Positions 22,798-35,257 of a stretch of DNA of 64,000 bases are shown one piece after another (within the stretch, counting starts at the first letter, position 1; each line of letters starts with the position of its first letter). The DNA comes from Megalopta genalis (lineage: Eukaryota; Arthropoda; Insecta; Hymenoptera; Halictidae): positions 6,273,616 through 6,337,615 of the forward strand of contig NC_135015.1 of the NCBI RefSeq assembly GCF_051020955.1, read 5' to 3'. The notes under the pieces were generated by a model. That model was not told the origin of the DNA, did no database searches, and saw only the letters and a program-made list of their open reading frames with translations. The position numbers and the translations under genes were made by a program.

Positions 22798-24172
22798 TTG
22801 TAGCTCCGCATTTTTTCTTATCTGAGTCTCACCCAAACTGACAATTTTCTATTATCTTCCGAGAATTCGCGTCGCGTGCCGCATCACACGCTTGACCGAC
22901 ACTGTCGACCCTTAGCATCGACGTACCAATAAATTACATAGGCGTGGGACTAGCACAGGGAAATTCACAGGAACCCGAAATTTTGAATTTTCGGGAGTAA
23001 TTACTGTAGTTTTATGCGTCGATCGCGGTCATTGCTAGACTGACGATTTCATCGTGGAAGAAGCAAAGAAATATCTGCGATGGCAAGTCACGAATGCAGT
23101 AGGTAAGCACATTTAAGCTCACTTGGTTTTACGAGGTCTTACCTTCGTGGAAGGTCACTCTGGATCGTTTATGGGAATTAGGGATGTGCTGAGTTCAATC
23201 AAACCGATAAACAACGACGATAGAACAAACCAACTTGGTCTCATTCAAATCATTATTCATTCATTCTCTTTCGTATCAGCAAGCGAAGAATGTATAGAAC
23301 GTTTCATCTACACGAGATCACATAATTGTCTTCTCTGTATACGTAGAAAGTTGTGAATAATTGTGAAAGAAACATTGAGAAACAACGTTTACAAATTATA
23401 AATTAAGAGAATATTAATAATAGGGTAGTGAGATAAGGACCTACAGGAGACATGTATGTGACCTGTGCACGATACAGCAGCCTGTAGACCAAAAGTTCAA
23501 GTCAATCGTTCAGTGCCCAAGCGAGTCTCACATTGGTAACGCATCGTCCTGCATGGGTCGGGCCATTGGAACGTGAATCCGGCTCGCCGGAACAAGAGCT
23601 AATTACTGAGCGAGGAAGGCGAGGTTCTTTCGTCCAGAACGAGGGACGGACAAGGCGCGCTGGAGGCGAGGGCTGCAGCAGGCTGACTCGCGAGAGGGCA
23701 AGGAAGCGCAAATGTGTTTATTTTCGGAGAATAATAAAAAGGGTCGTGCAGCGGCCGTGACGCTGGCGATCGTACCAAAGTTGGGAATAATGTTTCGGAC
23801 ACGACGCTCGTCTGGCTTTGCCCTAGCTCTACACCCACCTACACCTCCCTCCCTCCCGACTGGCCCCCTGGCTGCCTCCCTCCGATCTCCACCAGCCTAC
23901 CCTTATACGCGTGTCCGCCGCAGATTCAGACTCCTAATTAAGACGAGGGTGCGAGAGGGGTTTCAGGGGTTTCTCCCGGGTTCTCCCCGAAGGGAGGTGG
24001 GAGGATGTGGGTGAGGGTAGAAGGAGGGTTTTCACGAGGTAAGGGGCACCCGTACCGCGCCGGAGGGGTAAGCCAAGGCAAAGGGGGTAAGGAATATTGA
24101 TCACGGGACCACCACGGCGGCAAGGCAGGGACTGCCCGTTCTCTCCTTCTCTTTCTCTCGGAGAGGATCTCT

Positions 24173-24213
<41 letters not shown>

Positions 24214-26527
24214 CTCTGTCGCTCTCATGCTATCTACATCGTTCTATCATGCTCGCTCCCAACGTCTATTTCTCACCAGCGTTCTATCGTCTTGTTCTAC
24301 GCTATATCCTACGCTTTCCAACGTTACCATCGTCGTCTTTCGCCCGTTCCTCTAGGCGCGCAACCGACGTGGACCAGGCCAGACTAAACCACCAAACGCC
24401 AGATGCGTGAAATCAGTCGGTTAGAGGCTGCCCCGCAGCCTTTGCGAATTATTGACGCTGAAACCGCGACCGCGGAACAGATGATGCTGCTCCTGCGCTG
24501 CTCGCAGCGTGCTGGGAAGAACGACCGCCTGACAAGCACCTCGCGGAAGTATAATAAATAAGCACGGAGGAACGGTGACACCGGCACCCGACCTCGCGGT
24601 GTTGACGCTATTATTCTACGTCCACCTTCTGCCTGATTGGAACAGTTGGCGCCATGCCGCAGCCGATGCTCGACGAGCAGATTAAAAGCACCGGCTCGCT
24701 ATTGCTGGATTGCAGATTGGTCGCCGATGAAGGACCTGGACCACCGAGGAAACTTAATGCGAAAGGACTCGGGTAGTCCGGATAAATTATGCGTGGCACA
24801 GTGTTCGAGGATTATATATCCTTAGAGACGTTTGCAATTTGCTTTATGTTTTCAGGGTTTGTAATATGACCTAATTCTCTTAAACACGGTCATCTGAAAC
24901 AAATTTTGATCATCGTACATTATCATTATTTTTTCCTGACGGAATCAAATAACTTCTATGTGAAATGTTCGGTGAGACTGTCATTTTTCTTGTCTGTGAG
25001 CTTAAATAAACCTATGGTCTTAAGCGTCGTACCATTCTCTTCATAGTTACAATGATTAGTAATTTTTCTTAGAAGCAAATTGTGTGTGTGCCTACGTTTG
25101 CTTGAGTACTCAAATATTAATGACACGAGAACAGAATTGTATTCTAGCTTAAAATAACAAAAAATATTCATACTTAACAGATTATTACTAAAAATCTCCA
25201 TCAAGAATCTGATAACATACAGCAACGGGTTAAAAAAACCAACAATTAACGAACGAAAGTTGTGGCAATCAAAATTTTAAGATGTCTTACTCGCAACACC
25301 TTTCTTTCCTAGATCGTAAAGAAAAAGAATGCAGTTTGTCTGTTCGCCTACGTGAGATAACTTTGCAGAGGGAGCGTCGAACAACTTTCTCCTGAAAATA
25401 GGTCAATAGACCAAATAACTTTGGGATTAAACGGTGATTTAGTGGAACGCCCGCAAGCCCGTGACTCGCAAATAATTATGACAGTGTCCCGACGATTCCG
25501 TACAGGTGAGCATCGCGCTGATAACCGCGGCCCGTCTCCCTGTACAAGGTCCGTGTAATGTCGATGAGGGAAACAGGACCGGTCGGATGAAACTTCAGCT
25601 GGCTGGAATCGGGGGTGGCCTGACGAACTTTGACGCACACGCTCGGTCGGACAGATCTACGTCGTATACGTGTGCAGCGTTCTCACGAGTTTTCGAGAGA
25701 TCTTCTAGAATGGGAAGAAGGAGAGAGGATGGTCCCGTTCCCGAGGCTACGACAGGGAGAGACCGACGGGGAACGACGGACGAGCTCGAGTTTACACGAC
25801 GTAGCGACTCGTCTTTCTGTCCGTCGTCGCTCTCTGCCTTAATTAAATCTCTCGACCCTTCCCGAAGAACTCGCGGCTCCTAGCAGAGTGCTAGAAGTAG
25901 AGCTTGCCCGCCTCCCTCATCGTTTCCTTGCCGCCGTCCCGCGTCACGCCTTGTCGTAGCGCGTCAGGCTTACGGGATTTTTCCCGCTAATTGCCGGGAC
26001 TGTTTACGAGAACGATGAAGTACCGTGAACTCGTCGCGCGAACGTCTCCTTGTATGCAACTTTCGAGAAGATACGAATAGATGTTTCTCTGGTGGATAAC
26101 ACTTGCGATACAGCGTTAAACTTGGGATCGTCGGTTCCGTCGCAACGGGTTCTGCCAACGTATTTGTTTGAAAGTTTCAAGCCTCGCGGGTAAAAAAAAT
26201 GATACGTCAAGTTTTTGGGGGCTTTTGCAGAGAGAGGGTTATTGCTTTACTGAAACGAATACAGGAGAACGTTCTCGAAGTTTCTGCGATTATTCGGAAA
26301 TACGAAATTATGGAAAAAAAAGTATCTCCGCTGCCATATTAATCAGGTGACGTAAATCTGTGGCGGGAAGAAGTGAAATAAGCCCAGGGAGATGATCACG
26401 AGATATTTTTTCACAAAATTATAACACCTCTATTTCTTTCTTACGATTCCTTAATTTCGTTTCCAACAGGGTCGCTGAGAAGTTCATTTAGCAGGCCCAA
26501 CTTCACAGAAACCTAACCGATGTTTTT
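22798..26527. other. Non-coding stretch, no gene recognised
   Basis: CpG-rich at about 23500-24830 and 25380-26060, AT-rich at 24840-25330. A strongly pyrimidine/purine-skewed zone (23840-24230) includes the CT microsatellite listed separately. Open frames of about 95-125 codons (23712-24014, 24097-24387 and 25506-25883 plus; 23938-24228 minus) are compositionally driven and unrecognised. Confidence 0.5.
24171..24209. repeat. (CT)n microsatellite
   Basis: A CT dinucleotide run inside a pyrimidine-rich tract that extends from about 24130 to 24225. Confidence 0.9.
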
Positions 26528-26531
26528 TTAA

Positions 26532-27453
26532 CACTTAGCCGACCGATCGGATAGATCTACCCATTTCCAAGCTAGTCGGTGGCCGACCGATCGGGTATTT
26601 CTATAGAGTACAACATATAATAAAATGTACATCAACACCACACCCATTAGAAATCGAAATGCTACCTACACCCCACTCTCACGACTTTTTCGAATATATA
26701 AGACTCCGCTCAACTTGCAAATACTAGTGTAGAAGCTAAGCTCCTTGCTGTAACTCTCAACAAGTGGTGTGAAACGAAGTATAGAAAAAATATCCCTAAA
26801 AATGTACAGAAACATGAGTGACAATTCAAGTGATGAGTTGTTTATGGACATACTATCAGACTGTTCTGAAGACATTGATCTACTGATAAGTGATTGTGAA
26901 GTTGACGACAATAATAGCACCATCGTTCCCATATAACAGACTAATCGACGAATCCTTTTGAGTGAATCGGAAGATGATTCTGCCGATGACTCGGAATCAA
27001 ATGTTATTGTCAATGGCGTCGATGATTGGACAGAAGATGATATTAGAGTTGAACTGAAGCATATGGTCGAACTGCATGCATCAACACAATGCCTGAACAT
27101 CACGATATATTACTGCTTTTTTGTTCCATATTTGAGTTACGTTATTTATCCGTCATCTTTACTGTCCTTAATTTTCTGACTCTATTAACTATACTTTTTG
27201 AATAACCATTAAAAAATAATTATTATACACTTTTAAATTCGAATTTTGTATAAGCAATATGTGAAATCGTTGAACGAAATTGTTACCGTAAGATATAATT
27301 GATCGCATAAATAATTTTTGGACGTTTTTGATTTCAAATAGCGAATTCAGTCCGTGCTACCTCAGAAAAATGCGCGGTGGACAGCGCAGTTTGGCTTTCC
27401 CGAGCGTGGTGGAAACTGTACAGGTCTCTGTGGCGTGCGCGGTCGGCTAAGTG
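26532..27453 (+). mobile_element. Decayed piggyBac-like transposon (922 bp)
   Basis: TTAA (26528-26531) is followed by CACTTAGCCGACCG. The right end is CGGTCGGCTAAGTG followed by TTAA (27454-27457), giving a perfect 14-bp terminal inverted repeat and the TTAA duplication of piggyBac elements. GCCGACCGATCGG is repeated directly at 26538-26550 and 26582-26594, like the subterminal repeats of this superfamily. A piece of transposase-like frame lies inside (26802-27179). Full piggyBac elements are about 2.4 kb or longer, so most of the transposase gene is gone. Confidence 0.85.
26802..27179 (+). pseudogene. piggyBac-type transposase N-terminal remnant, broken
   Basis: One frame runs from ATG 26802 with a single in-frame stop (TAA, 26934-26936) and stays open to 27179. 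The translation is very acidic and serine-rich: an early block rich in S, D and E, then, after the stop, LLSESEDDSADDSES and DDWTEDD. An acidic, disordered N-terminus leading to such a W-containing motif is typical of piggyBac transposases. The catalytic aspartates and the cysteine-rich C-terminal domain are absent. The last ~35 codons turn hydrophobic and are probably read-through of non-coding sequence. It lies between intact TTAA-flanked ends. It cannot produce an active enzyme. Confidence 0.65.
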
Positions 27454-27457
27454 TTAA

Positions 27458-30032
27458 AAGATACCGAATCAATAATCGCTCACTGCTTCGCGACTCAGGT
27501 GAAAGATGGTCCCCGCGGGACTGGCAAATGACAATTACGGACGTGAAAAGGCAGTGGGCAGTGGTCTCGGACATAATGGCCGTCCGATCTATCACGGGTC
27601 TTTTCTTAGCAGAGCTCTTCAGGGATTCAATGCGCCACCATTTTCATGGCTCAAGGTGCCGTTATTCGGTCCGGTAACGAACGTCAAGGGCGACCTCGAC
27701 GAGACCGGAAGAGATCTCATTGTCCAGAAGCGGAGGCCACGATAGGAGGGTTGCGCACTGCCGGCAACCAGCCAACTCAAACTTTGATATGGTTTCCTAA
27801 ATAACCAAGGCGACCGATACCGCAGCACGATAGTCCTCCCCACCCTCCGGCCCCTCTTCGGCCCCGGTCTGCATCCACTCCGATCTATGGCGGGTCCAGG
27901 CCTGGGTATCGTAACTACTGTCGAAGCATATTGAAACCCTCACACCATCGATGACCTAACTCGTCGCCGCCACCCTATCAGCCTACGAGGAACGACGCGG
28001 CGGTGCCCTTCGTGCAAAACCTTCGCAGCGAGTGCGTTTGTCGTTCGCAGCATCGCCGAAAGGTTTGTTAGCCCATGTGCAGCGAACGTTGCTCGATCGA
28101 CCGGTCACGGTCCCAACGACGCGAACCGCGTCCGAGCAATTTGAGAACGGAGTGACAGGCAATCTGCAAGGTAGCCGCGCCTAAGATGAGGACGGGGGGA
28201 TCGGGGACACGCGTAATGACCACCGATTTATCCGACCGGGGACGAGTGAAGAATTTGAAATTAAAATCTCCGCTCGTAATTGTACGGACAGAGGCGGACC
28301 GGGAACTCGAAGCTCGTGGGAAACTTTGTTAGCGTTCCACCGAACGAAAAATTAAGGGAATTGTCCTCTCTATTAGTCCCCGGGATTTTACTAACGTGGT
28401 TATGGCCAGAGAACTGCCTCGGTGCTCTGACCATCGTAATTAATGGGTTGGAATTGAACCAGTCACTATACGCTATGAAGACATTGGTACTGTCACACGA
28501 TAGCAGGCAATAAAAGCAAGTTATATTATACTATATTGTTTTTAAAGATACGTCTTAAAGACAAGGTGGAATGGTATGTTATCTTTTTAGAGATATTAGA
28601 AACATATAAGGTATCAGATATGAAAGCAGGATATGTTTAACACGAGTGAATCTTGTAGTCAACATACTGAGATCTTTCAATAAATAATTATATTCACCGA
28701 ATTCCTACTTAAAAAGGCTATCATCGTAGACGATTAAAGAAGGGTTGTAGTGTTTAATAAAATAAATGTGGTCTTGATATAGCTAAAACAAATAATAACA
28801 TAAAAACACGCTCAACTTTGTCCTTAAGACGTTTGGTGTATCCTTAGAAACCACAAAGATATTTGAGGTGCAAACACGTTGAGATAACTCATCCTGTATA
28901 CTTTGTGCACTGCATAGGAAACTTCTAGCTTTGAATTCGTGGTGATTTCGACCATAGGAAGAATTAGAAATGAACAGAAAATTGAAGCCTGGCTTTGGAG
29001 ATAAATTACGTTCGTGCAGAACTCGCGCGAATCCTCTGGAGAACATCCAGGGATCGCGCAGCGGATACTACGGAAATAATTAACGGAGAGAAAAATTTGA
29101 CGGAACTTTTCCATCGACCTAATGTTCCTGGGTTCGTTAGTTTCGCCGCGGAAGAAGTGGATGATAACAATCGGGGCCAGAATTCACGTGCGCCGGGCTT
29201 AGAATATCCTTCGCCTAGACACGGTCGAGCGGCGAGCTGTATCTGGAGGTTAACTGTTTGTCCGCTAATTAGAAGCTAACAGCGGAGCTAAAGTTCCGAA
29301 CTTTAAAGTTTCTTGCCTCTGCAGAAGCCTCCTACGCCCAGCCGGTACCCTCTTCAGGGGGCGGTGCAGACACCCCAGGGGCGAACACCCTATCGTCCTT
29401 CCAACTCTTCCTCTCTTTTGCTCCTTCCTCTACGACCGGCTAGCGTTAATTACTAATTAATTGTTTCGCATGTTTGAGTTTTAAATGGATAAGTTAAACA
29501 GCGCATAAGAGGCCTCTGGACCTCCGGATAGAGAAAGCGGTAGCTTGCGAGACTTCTAGATCCCCTTTCTGTTATGTCTTCTTTCTTTATCCCTCTAGGA
29601 CCCCCTTCATCTCGTCGTCCCATCACCCCTTTCGCGTACGATTACCCTGCAAACGGTGTACTGTCGGTTAACGAGGTTAGGATGACCGTGTGAGCGAGAG
29701 CCGGGCAACCGCGCTGCTCGTTCGTTTATTCGTTTTTCACCTCGTCATCAAAACGCCGCAACCCCGCGTGTTCGTTACATAACTCGTAGCTGGAAAACTT
29801 TGATGCGGCCGCTGTATCGCGTGAAAAGTAATGGACTGTGCCCCGGCCAGGGCGGCCATGGATCCCTTTGACCGCTCGTCTTTTTGTGGAGAAAAATAGC
29901 GACCGCGGCGGCAGGCGCATAGAAATTCGATCGAGATAACACAATACGATTGTTCGACAGCTTGAAAAATTATTTCGACACGATTTTTACGATTTCAACA
30001 TTCATTTTAGTCGTAGATCTAATGTGTTACTT
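27458..30032. other. Non-coding stretch, no gene recognised
   Basis: CpG-rich at about 27480-28500 and 28970-29960, AT-rich at 28510-28960. Open frames at 27354-27677, 27506-27745, 28280-28513 and 28995-29279 (plus) and opposing minus frames are short and unrecognised. The first of these starts inside the piggyBac-like element. Confidence 0.5.
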
Positions 30033-30440
30033 ATAGAAATATATGGAATATATATAGAAATAAATATATAGAAATATATAGAATATATATAGAAATAAAT
30101 ATATAGAAATATATAGAATATATATAGAAATAAATATATAGAAATATATAGAATATATATAGAAATAAATATATAGAAATATATAGAATATATATAGAAA
30201 TAAATATATAGAAATATATAGAATATATATAGAAATAAATATATAGAAATATATAGAAATAAATATATAGAAATATATAGAATATATATAGAAATAAATA
30301 TATAGAAATATATAGAAATAAATATATAGAAATATATAGAATATATATAGAAATATATAGAAATATATAGAATATATATAGAAATATATAGAAATGTATA
30401 GAAATAAATATATAGAAATATATAGAATATATATAGAAAT
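30033..30440. repeat. AT-rich minisatellite, 35-bp unit
   Basis: The unit is GAAATAAATATATAGAAATA followed by TATAGAATATATATA. Copies start at 30057, 30092, 30127 and 30162 with exact 35-bp spacing. Further copies are shortened (some lack the GAATATATATA block) towards 30440. The 173-codon minus frame over it (30027-30548) translates to a tyrosine/isoleucine/phenylalanine repeat; the period is not a multiple of three and the frame is an artefact. Confidence 0.95.
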
Positions 30441-33400
30441 CATAGAATTCTTACTGATTGTGCGATGGAAACAAAAAATTAGTTCTTGAAACTTAATCGT
30501 ACATGTTAGATTGTGCTCAAATTGTTCGTTAAATTTTTCACTGTCCAATAAAATTAAGTTAACATGTAGTAAGAAAATATATTGGATGATATATTAAAAA
30601 CATGGAAACATATTCAAGAATGTTTTTAAATAATAAGTTAAAGAATAATACATTAATAAATAAATAAAACTGCGGAAGTGGATCATAAATCAAATAAAAG
30701 TTCGCGAAGTTTCGTTTGAATATCAATCCTGCAACTATCACTAGAAAACGTATGAACGTTCGAAAAATACAATCTAAAATTCAAGTGTGAAATCGTTATA
30801 AACGAAATTGTTTTACTAAGAAAATAGTGCAGAACAGAAAACTCCTAAAGCAATGTAACAATAAATATATGAAAAGAAAACAGTTCTATGAAAAATGCCA
30901 GCTGCAGATATAGTTTGAAATTAAAATCACTAGAAAATCCATCGTAATTTACTTTATCCTTATGAATTCAACTTCTACAGCTGATGGATTAGATAAATCT
31001 GCAGGATCGTCTGCGGATACAAATTGATGTTTCAAGTTATTCTCGATCAAAATCCCAATCCCAGAGGACAGAAATCCCCGATGACTCGCGTGTGTCGCGG
31101 GTCTACAAATCGTTTTACCTCAATCTTGCGACGAGGTGGTGGCGGTTTACCCCTCGGAAACGGCAGCAGGCTTCCCGCAGCTCTAATCGGCGCTCAAATA
31201 AAATGCCGTAATGCCAGATAAAACATCCCATTTGTCTAACGACGATTTTTCTCTCGGCGTTCGGAGGCGGTCCTCTCTCTTTCGCGACCGCAGGAACGAG
31301 GGACGAATCGGGGTGGTAATCATCTTAAACACCATTGTCACAGACACCTCGCGCAGCCCGGCTGCCACTCGGTGCCACGCCACCTGATTCTTCCGTAATT
31401 GAGATGGATCGATAAGGACAGCTCCCACGAGAGATAGATAGATAGAGAGAGAGAGGGGGGAGAGGAAGGAACCGAGCAGAGATGAGGGTGCTGCTTTTTT
31501 AATTCGATGAGCTAATGTACCGACAGTTACATTAATGGCGTCTCTGGGATGTCGCGCTCTTTTTTTCACGGTGGCCGGTTCTGGTGTAGATTAGCCTCTT
31601 TGCATACTATTCTGTTTTCAAGAATTATAAATTCACTGCGATTCTCTCAAGACTATTGTTTTGATCCGAGTATGCGCAAGCTGTTTCATAAAGAAACAAG
31701 TCTTTAACGTGTATACTTGCGTAGTGTCGTATGTATGAGAAAATGAATCTATTTGCGATCGATCGGAATCGGTATTTCAACTTGGATCTTTCGCTTGTCG
31801 GCCCGACTGCTTTAACCAATTAAGCTATTCCGGCCAATCGACAACACATTCTCTTCTAATCCTTTTAACGTAAACCATCTCAGAAATGCCGACTCCCACA
31901 GCTCGGCCATTCTTGACACTATGTCCTCGGCCATGGATCCTCAACAGATCCCCAAATAACCCAAATAACCAAATCTGACTTCCAAATTTTTAACGTTAAA
32001 CTGTCTAAACGCGTCAGGACACATGGACCATAATCCCACTTCTGAAATTTGTAGGAGACTATAGCAAGCAATGAATAATCAATCTATTAATAAGACAATA
32101 GACGATGGTCTCCGTTCCTGGAGAAATGACCTTGTTCACTCCAAAATCAGTCTTCACACCGATTCTATTTCGCTCGATGCGAATATCGATTGATACGTAT
32201 CAATCAGTCATTTGTCTCACCCACGCAATCATGCACTCACACCCATCTACCAACCGCTGCATTCGTACGTCCACACACTCATTCTTACTCGTACAAATCG
32301 GGCACACTCTGTGCAGTCTTTCAAACTGAATTTTCTATTTGTCTTTGTAATTTGTCCTTGTTTGAAAATGATCTAAAATGTCTCTCTTGTATCAGAAGTA
32401 TATTTATCGTAATGCAAAAAACTTTTCTTATCTTTGTGATGAGTGGGTTCGTCATTAGATTGCAGCATTTGCGACAGAAATGAGTGGCTGCTGTTTCAGA
32501 TAGAACGCGAAATTCAGAATACCGTAGATCACATAACCTAATGACCAGTTTCATATTTTTTAATTTGAAATTGCTGAAATTGTACAAACATTTTTTAAGG
32601 TAACGATTAAATAAATTTCTTGATTCGAATATACGTTATAATAACAACAGCGGAAAGTTTAAATAAATGCATTATTATTATAAAATGATTACTTACAGTG
32701 ATTTACTTACATGGTCGCATAAACATTGTAGAAATTCAATTTGTAAAAGAAATTCAATTCTGTAGCTATTGGAAGGGATACGAAACAAGCGACTTTAGTA
32801 TACCAACGATTGTAAAACTGCAGATAGGGTGTGAGTTGTTTTGGTTTGCCTGGCAGCGAAAAACGAACACGCGATCGTAATTCCTTCGAGCTTGCATCGT
32901 ATCTGATCAGATAGCGAGGATGAGGAGGATGGAAGTCCGGCGTTGGTCGTTTCGCGCGTTTCCTCCCCAGGAAGGAGGGTTCGGTAAACGCGTGCGGAGC
33001 CTTCGACGAGGCAATCCCACGGCAACGGTGGTCCGTGTCACTGCGTGGCCCTGACAGCCAGCAATTAACAGCCGCGGACTCTCGCCTCTCGTCCTCGGCG
33101 GAGCAACGGTAGCATCACGCTAGAACGTCGTGCTAGACGCCCCGGTAAATAATTGTCCCCCCCGTCGACCGGTTAAGACTCCGATCCTTCCTCTGCCCCC
33201 TGCTACACCCGACCGAACGCCCTTGTTTTCTACCTTTATGCTCTAACACTCCGATGCCAGGCTTCCTCGTCTTTTTCCAACCCCCGCTGGTGTTCCTGCA
33301 CGCCAGTCAATAGCAGACCTCGATTTCGACGACCCGTTTTCCGATTATTCGAGATTTATCCCGGGGCTTCCTCCGTCCTTACCGCCACTCTATTCCGCCT

Positions 33401-34734
33401 TCATTATTTGCTCCCGATAGAGAAGAAGCCTATCATCCGTTTTATCCCACTCGAGTTCTCGTTGTTACGGTTACCGTCCTAGAGAACAGTGGAAATGGCC
33501 GGTTGGCTTCCGGTGCCACGGGTTCCTGCAACTTTTATTAAATCCACCGCGAATCGCTTAGAAGTGGCCGCTACTCGACGGACTCATTATCGTTCGAACT
33601 AAAATACGCTGTTATTGGCCGGTCTACTTATTGGCTTGTTAGAACGTTCTCCTCGAATTGCTGCCTCCGGTTCATTAAGCGGACTGATTTCGAAGCACGA
33701 GTTCTTAACCCATTTCCATCCGCAAGCGGGCTGTCAACTATCACCGATTTCAGATTAGTTCACACAATGTGCGCATACTCATAACTTTGTTGCGATACAA
33801 GCCAAAGCAGCATAGTATCCACGTGATAATAGTCAACTACCCTAGTAAATAATCTGAAAAATAATCTTCAAAATAGTGAACTAATTGGTGATAGTCAACA
33901 ATCAAGCTTAGAAATTAGATTATCAATTTTTCATTGAGATCATTCTAGCACGCTCCTCTTCGTTTCTGTTCCCCCCTTTATTTTATCTTCAGACTTACTA
34001 AAAAAAAAGCTAGTATCAAGTACACCATGTTTTAGCGTGCACAGGTTCGTCAGGAGTAAACGAGAAATCGTTGGAGCCAGCTCCAATTCGCTGAACCCTT
34101 CGACTCTTCCCGGTAACGCATAAAGAGGTAGGAGGAGAACGAAGTTGGGCGCAGGACGTAATTTGAACGTTGACAGGTATTTATCCTGCGCGGCAGGAAG
34201 CGGCGCTATGTGGGCGGTCGAGAGAAGGTGGAAAGGAGGAGCGGAGAAGTAGCGTGACGACGTTAAGAGCATTAAGGAGACGTTTTCCGCCCGACACTTA
34301 GGTTTTCGTTCCCGCGCCCACTCCATAGATTCCCGGCCTATCGGCTTAGCGCTTGGCGGGCGGTCCCGCGCCACCCCTGGCTTCCTTTTCCACTGTCTGC
34401 TACCAACGGGCTCTGCGAGCTGCCGAGAAGGAGGACCACGGTTTGTTGCCGGAGCCGGCGTTGCTGTTTCTCTCTCTAGGAAATATTTTCCTAAGCGTAA
34501 GAACTTAAGTACTCGAGGGCATACGGTGCTTCCACTCATTAAAGAATTTTCTTCGCGGAATAACAGTGTCCTGGCTCCGTGCTAGACACCAAGAGAAGCC
34601 TCTGCCATGTTCCTCCTTGGAACTGTTGGCGACAGTGTGGATACCAATGTGGTCCGCGAGCTGCGGGTTCATCGGACGGAATTGTTAGATGGTGGATGGA
34701 AGAAAATTCGGGGGTACCACTTGTTTAAGGTTAA
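30441..34734. other. Non-coding stretch, no gene recognised
   Basis: AT-rich at 30441-31020 and about 31620-32870, CpG-rich at about 31030-31600, 32880-33720 and 33950-34700. The longest frame of the window (33940-34539 minus, 199 codons) lies here. It is basic and proline-rich with no domain, signal peptide or repeat I recognise. A GATA/GA microsatellite occupies about 31432-31459, and a tRNA-like relic is listed separately. Confidence 0.5.
31762..31834 (-). pseudogene. tRNA-like relic (tRNA pseudogene or SINE head)
   Basis: Read on the minus strand, this 73-nt segment starts GCCGGAA and ends TTCCGAT, which pair as an acceptor stem with one mismatch and one G-T pair. It has a perfect pol III A box, TAGCTTAATTGG, in a D arm closed by GCTT/AAGC. 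A weak B box (AGTTGAAATACC) lies where the T loop should be. The T stem and anticodon stem do not pair, and the base before the putative anticodon is C where U is expected. It is therefore not a functional tRNA. I see no A-rich tail or target duplication that would prove a SINE. Confidence 0.45.
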
Positions 34735-35235
34735 TTGGTTCTTTCTACTTTATCTGATCGTGAGTGTCCTGTTTTATTAGATCAGTGTTGATCGAACTGT
34801 TCTGTTTGGTTAATGTGACTGACTTGTTCTAGTTACTGTGGCATGGCAGGCTCGTTCTACTTGCTTGAGTACGGTAGACTTACTCTACTTGCGTGTGCAT
34901 GGTTGACCTCTTTCACTTATTTGATTACTACTGATGTATTCCACTCGGCCGATCATGTATCACTGATTGTTTAATCATGGCTGTCCAACACTAGTTAGGT
35001 GCAGTCGATCTCCTTTACTTGTATGATCGTAAGTGAGGAGGATTAATCGATAGTCATCAGCAAGCAGAACTACTCGCATAATGATCATACCTAATCTCAT
35101 ATGGCTTATATTACTTGCCTAGACATTATAGATCTTCTTGCTTGACTTGTCGTTAGTGATTCATTCTACTCATTTGATCATTACTAGTCTCTAACGTTTA
35201 TCTGGTCATGATTGTCATGTGCTACTCAACTGATT
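34735..35235. repeat. Highly degenerate tandem repeat, about 30-40-bp period
   Basis: A motif close to YTACTTGTTTGATCATGACT recurs about 14 times. Examples are TCTACTTTATCTGATCGTGA (from 34746), TTCTACTTGCTTGAGTACGG, TCTACTTGCGTGTGCATGGT, TTTACTTGTATGATCGTAAG and TTCTACTCATTTGATCATTA. Spacing is irregular and units are heavily diverged, so this is an old minisatellite. It ends just before the long-TIR element at 35258. No open frame spans it. Confidence 0.65.
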
Positions 35236-35257
35236 CATAAAGATTATTTTGAACCTA

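Noticed and set aside
28637..28660. TTAACACGAGTGAATC resembling a piggyBac-type end
   Set aside because: No inverted partner next to a second TTAA was found nearby.
30027..30548. 173-codon minus-strand frame rich in tyrosine, isoleucine and phenylalanine
   Set aside because: It is the translation of a 35-bp AT minisatellite whose period is not a multiple of three.
33940..34539. 199-codon minus-strand open frame, the longest in the window
   Set aside because: No recognisable domain, no signal peptide, basic/proline-rich composition in a GC-rich block where stops are rare. No supporting splice or promoter context was seen.
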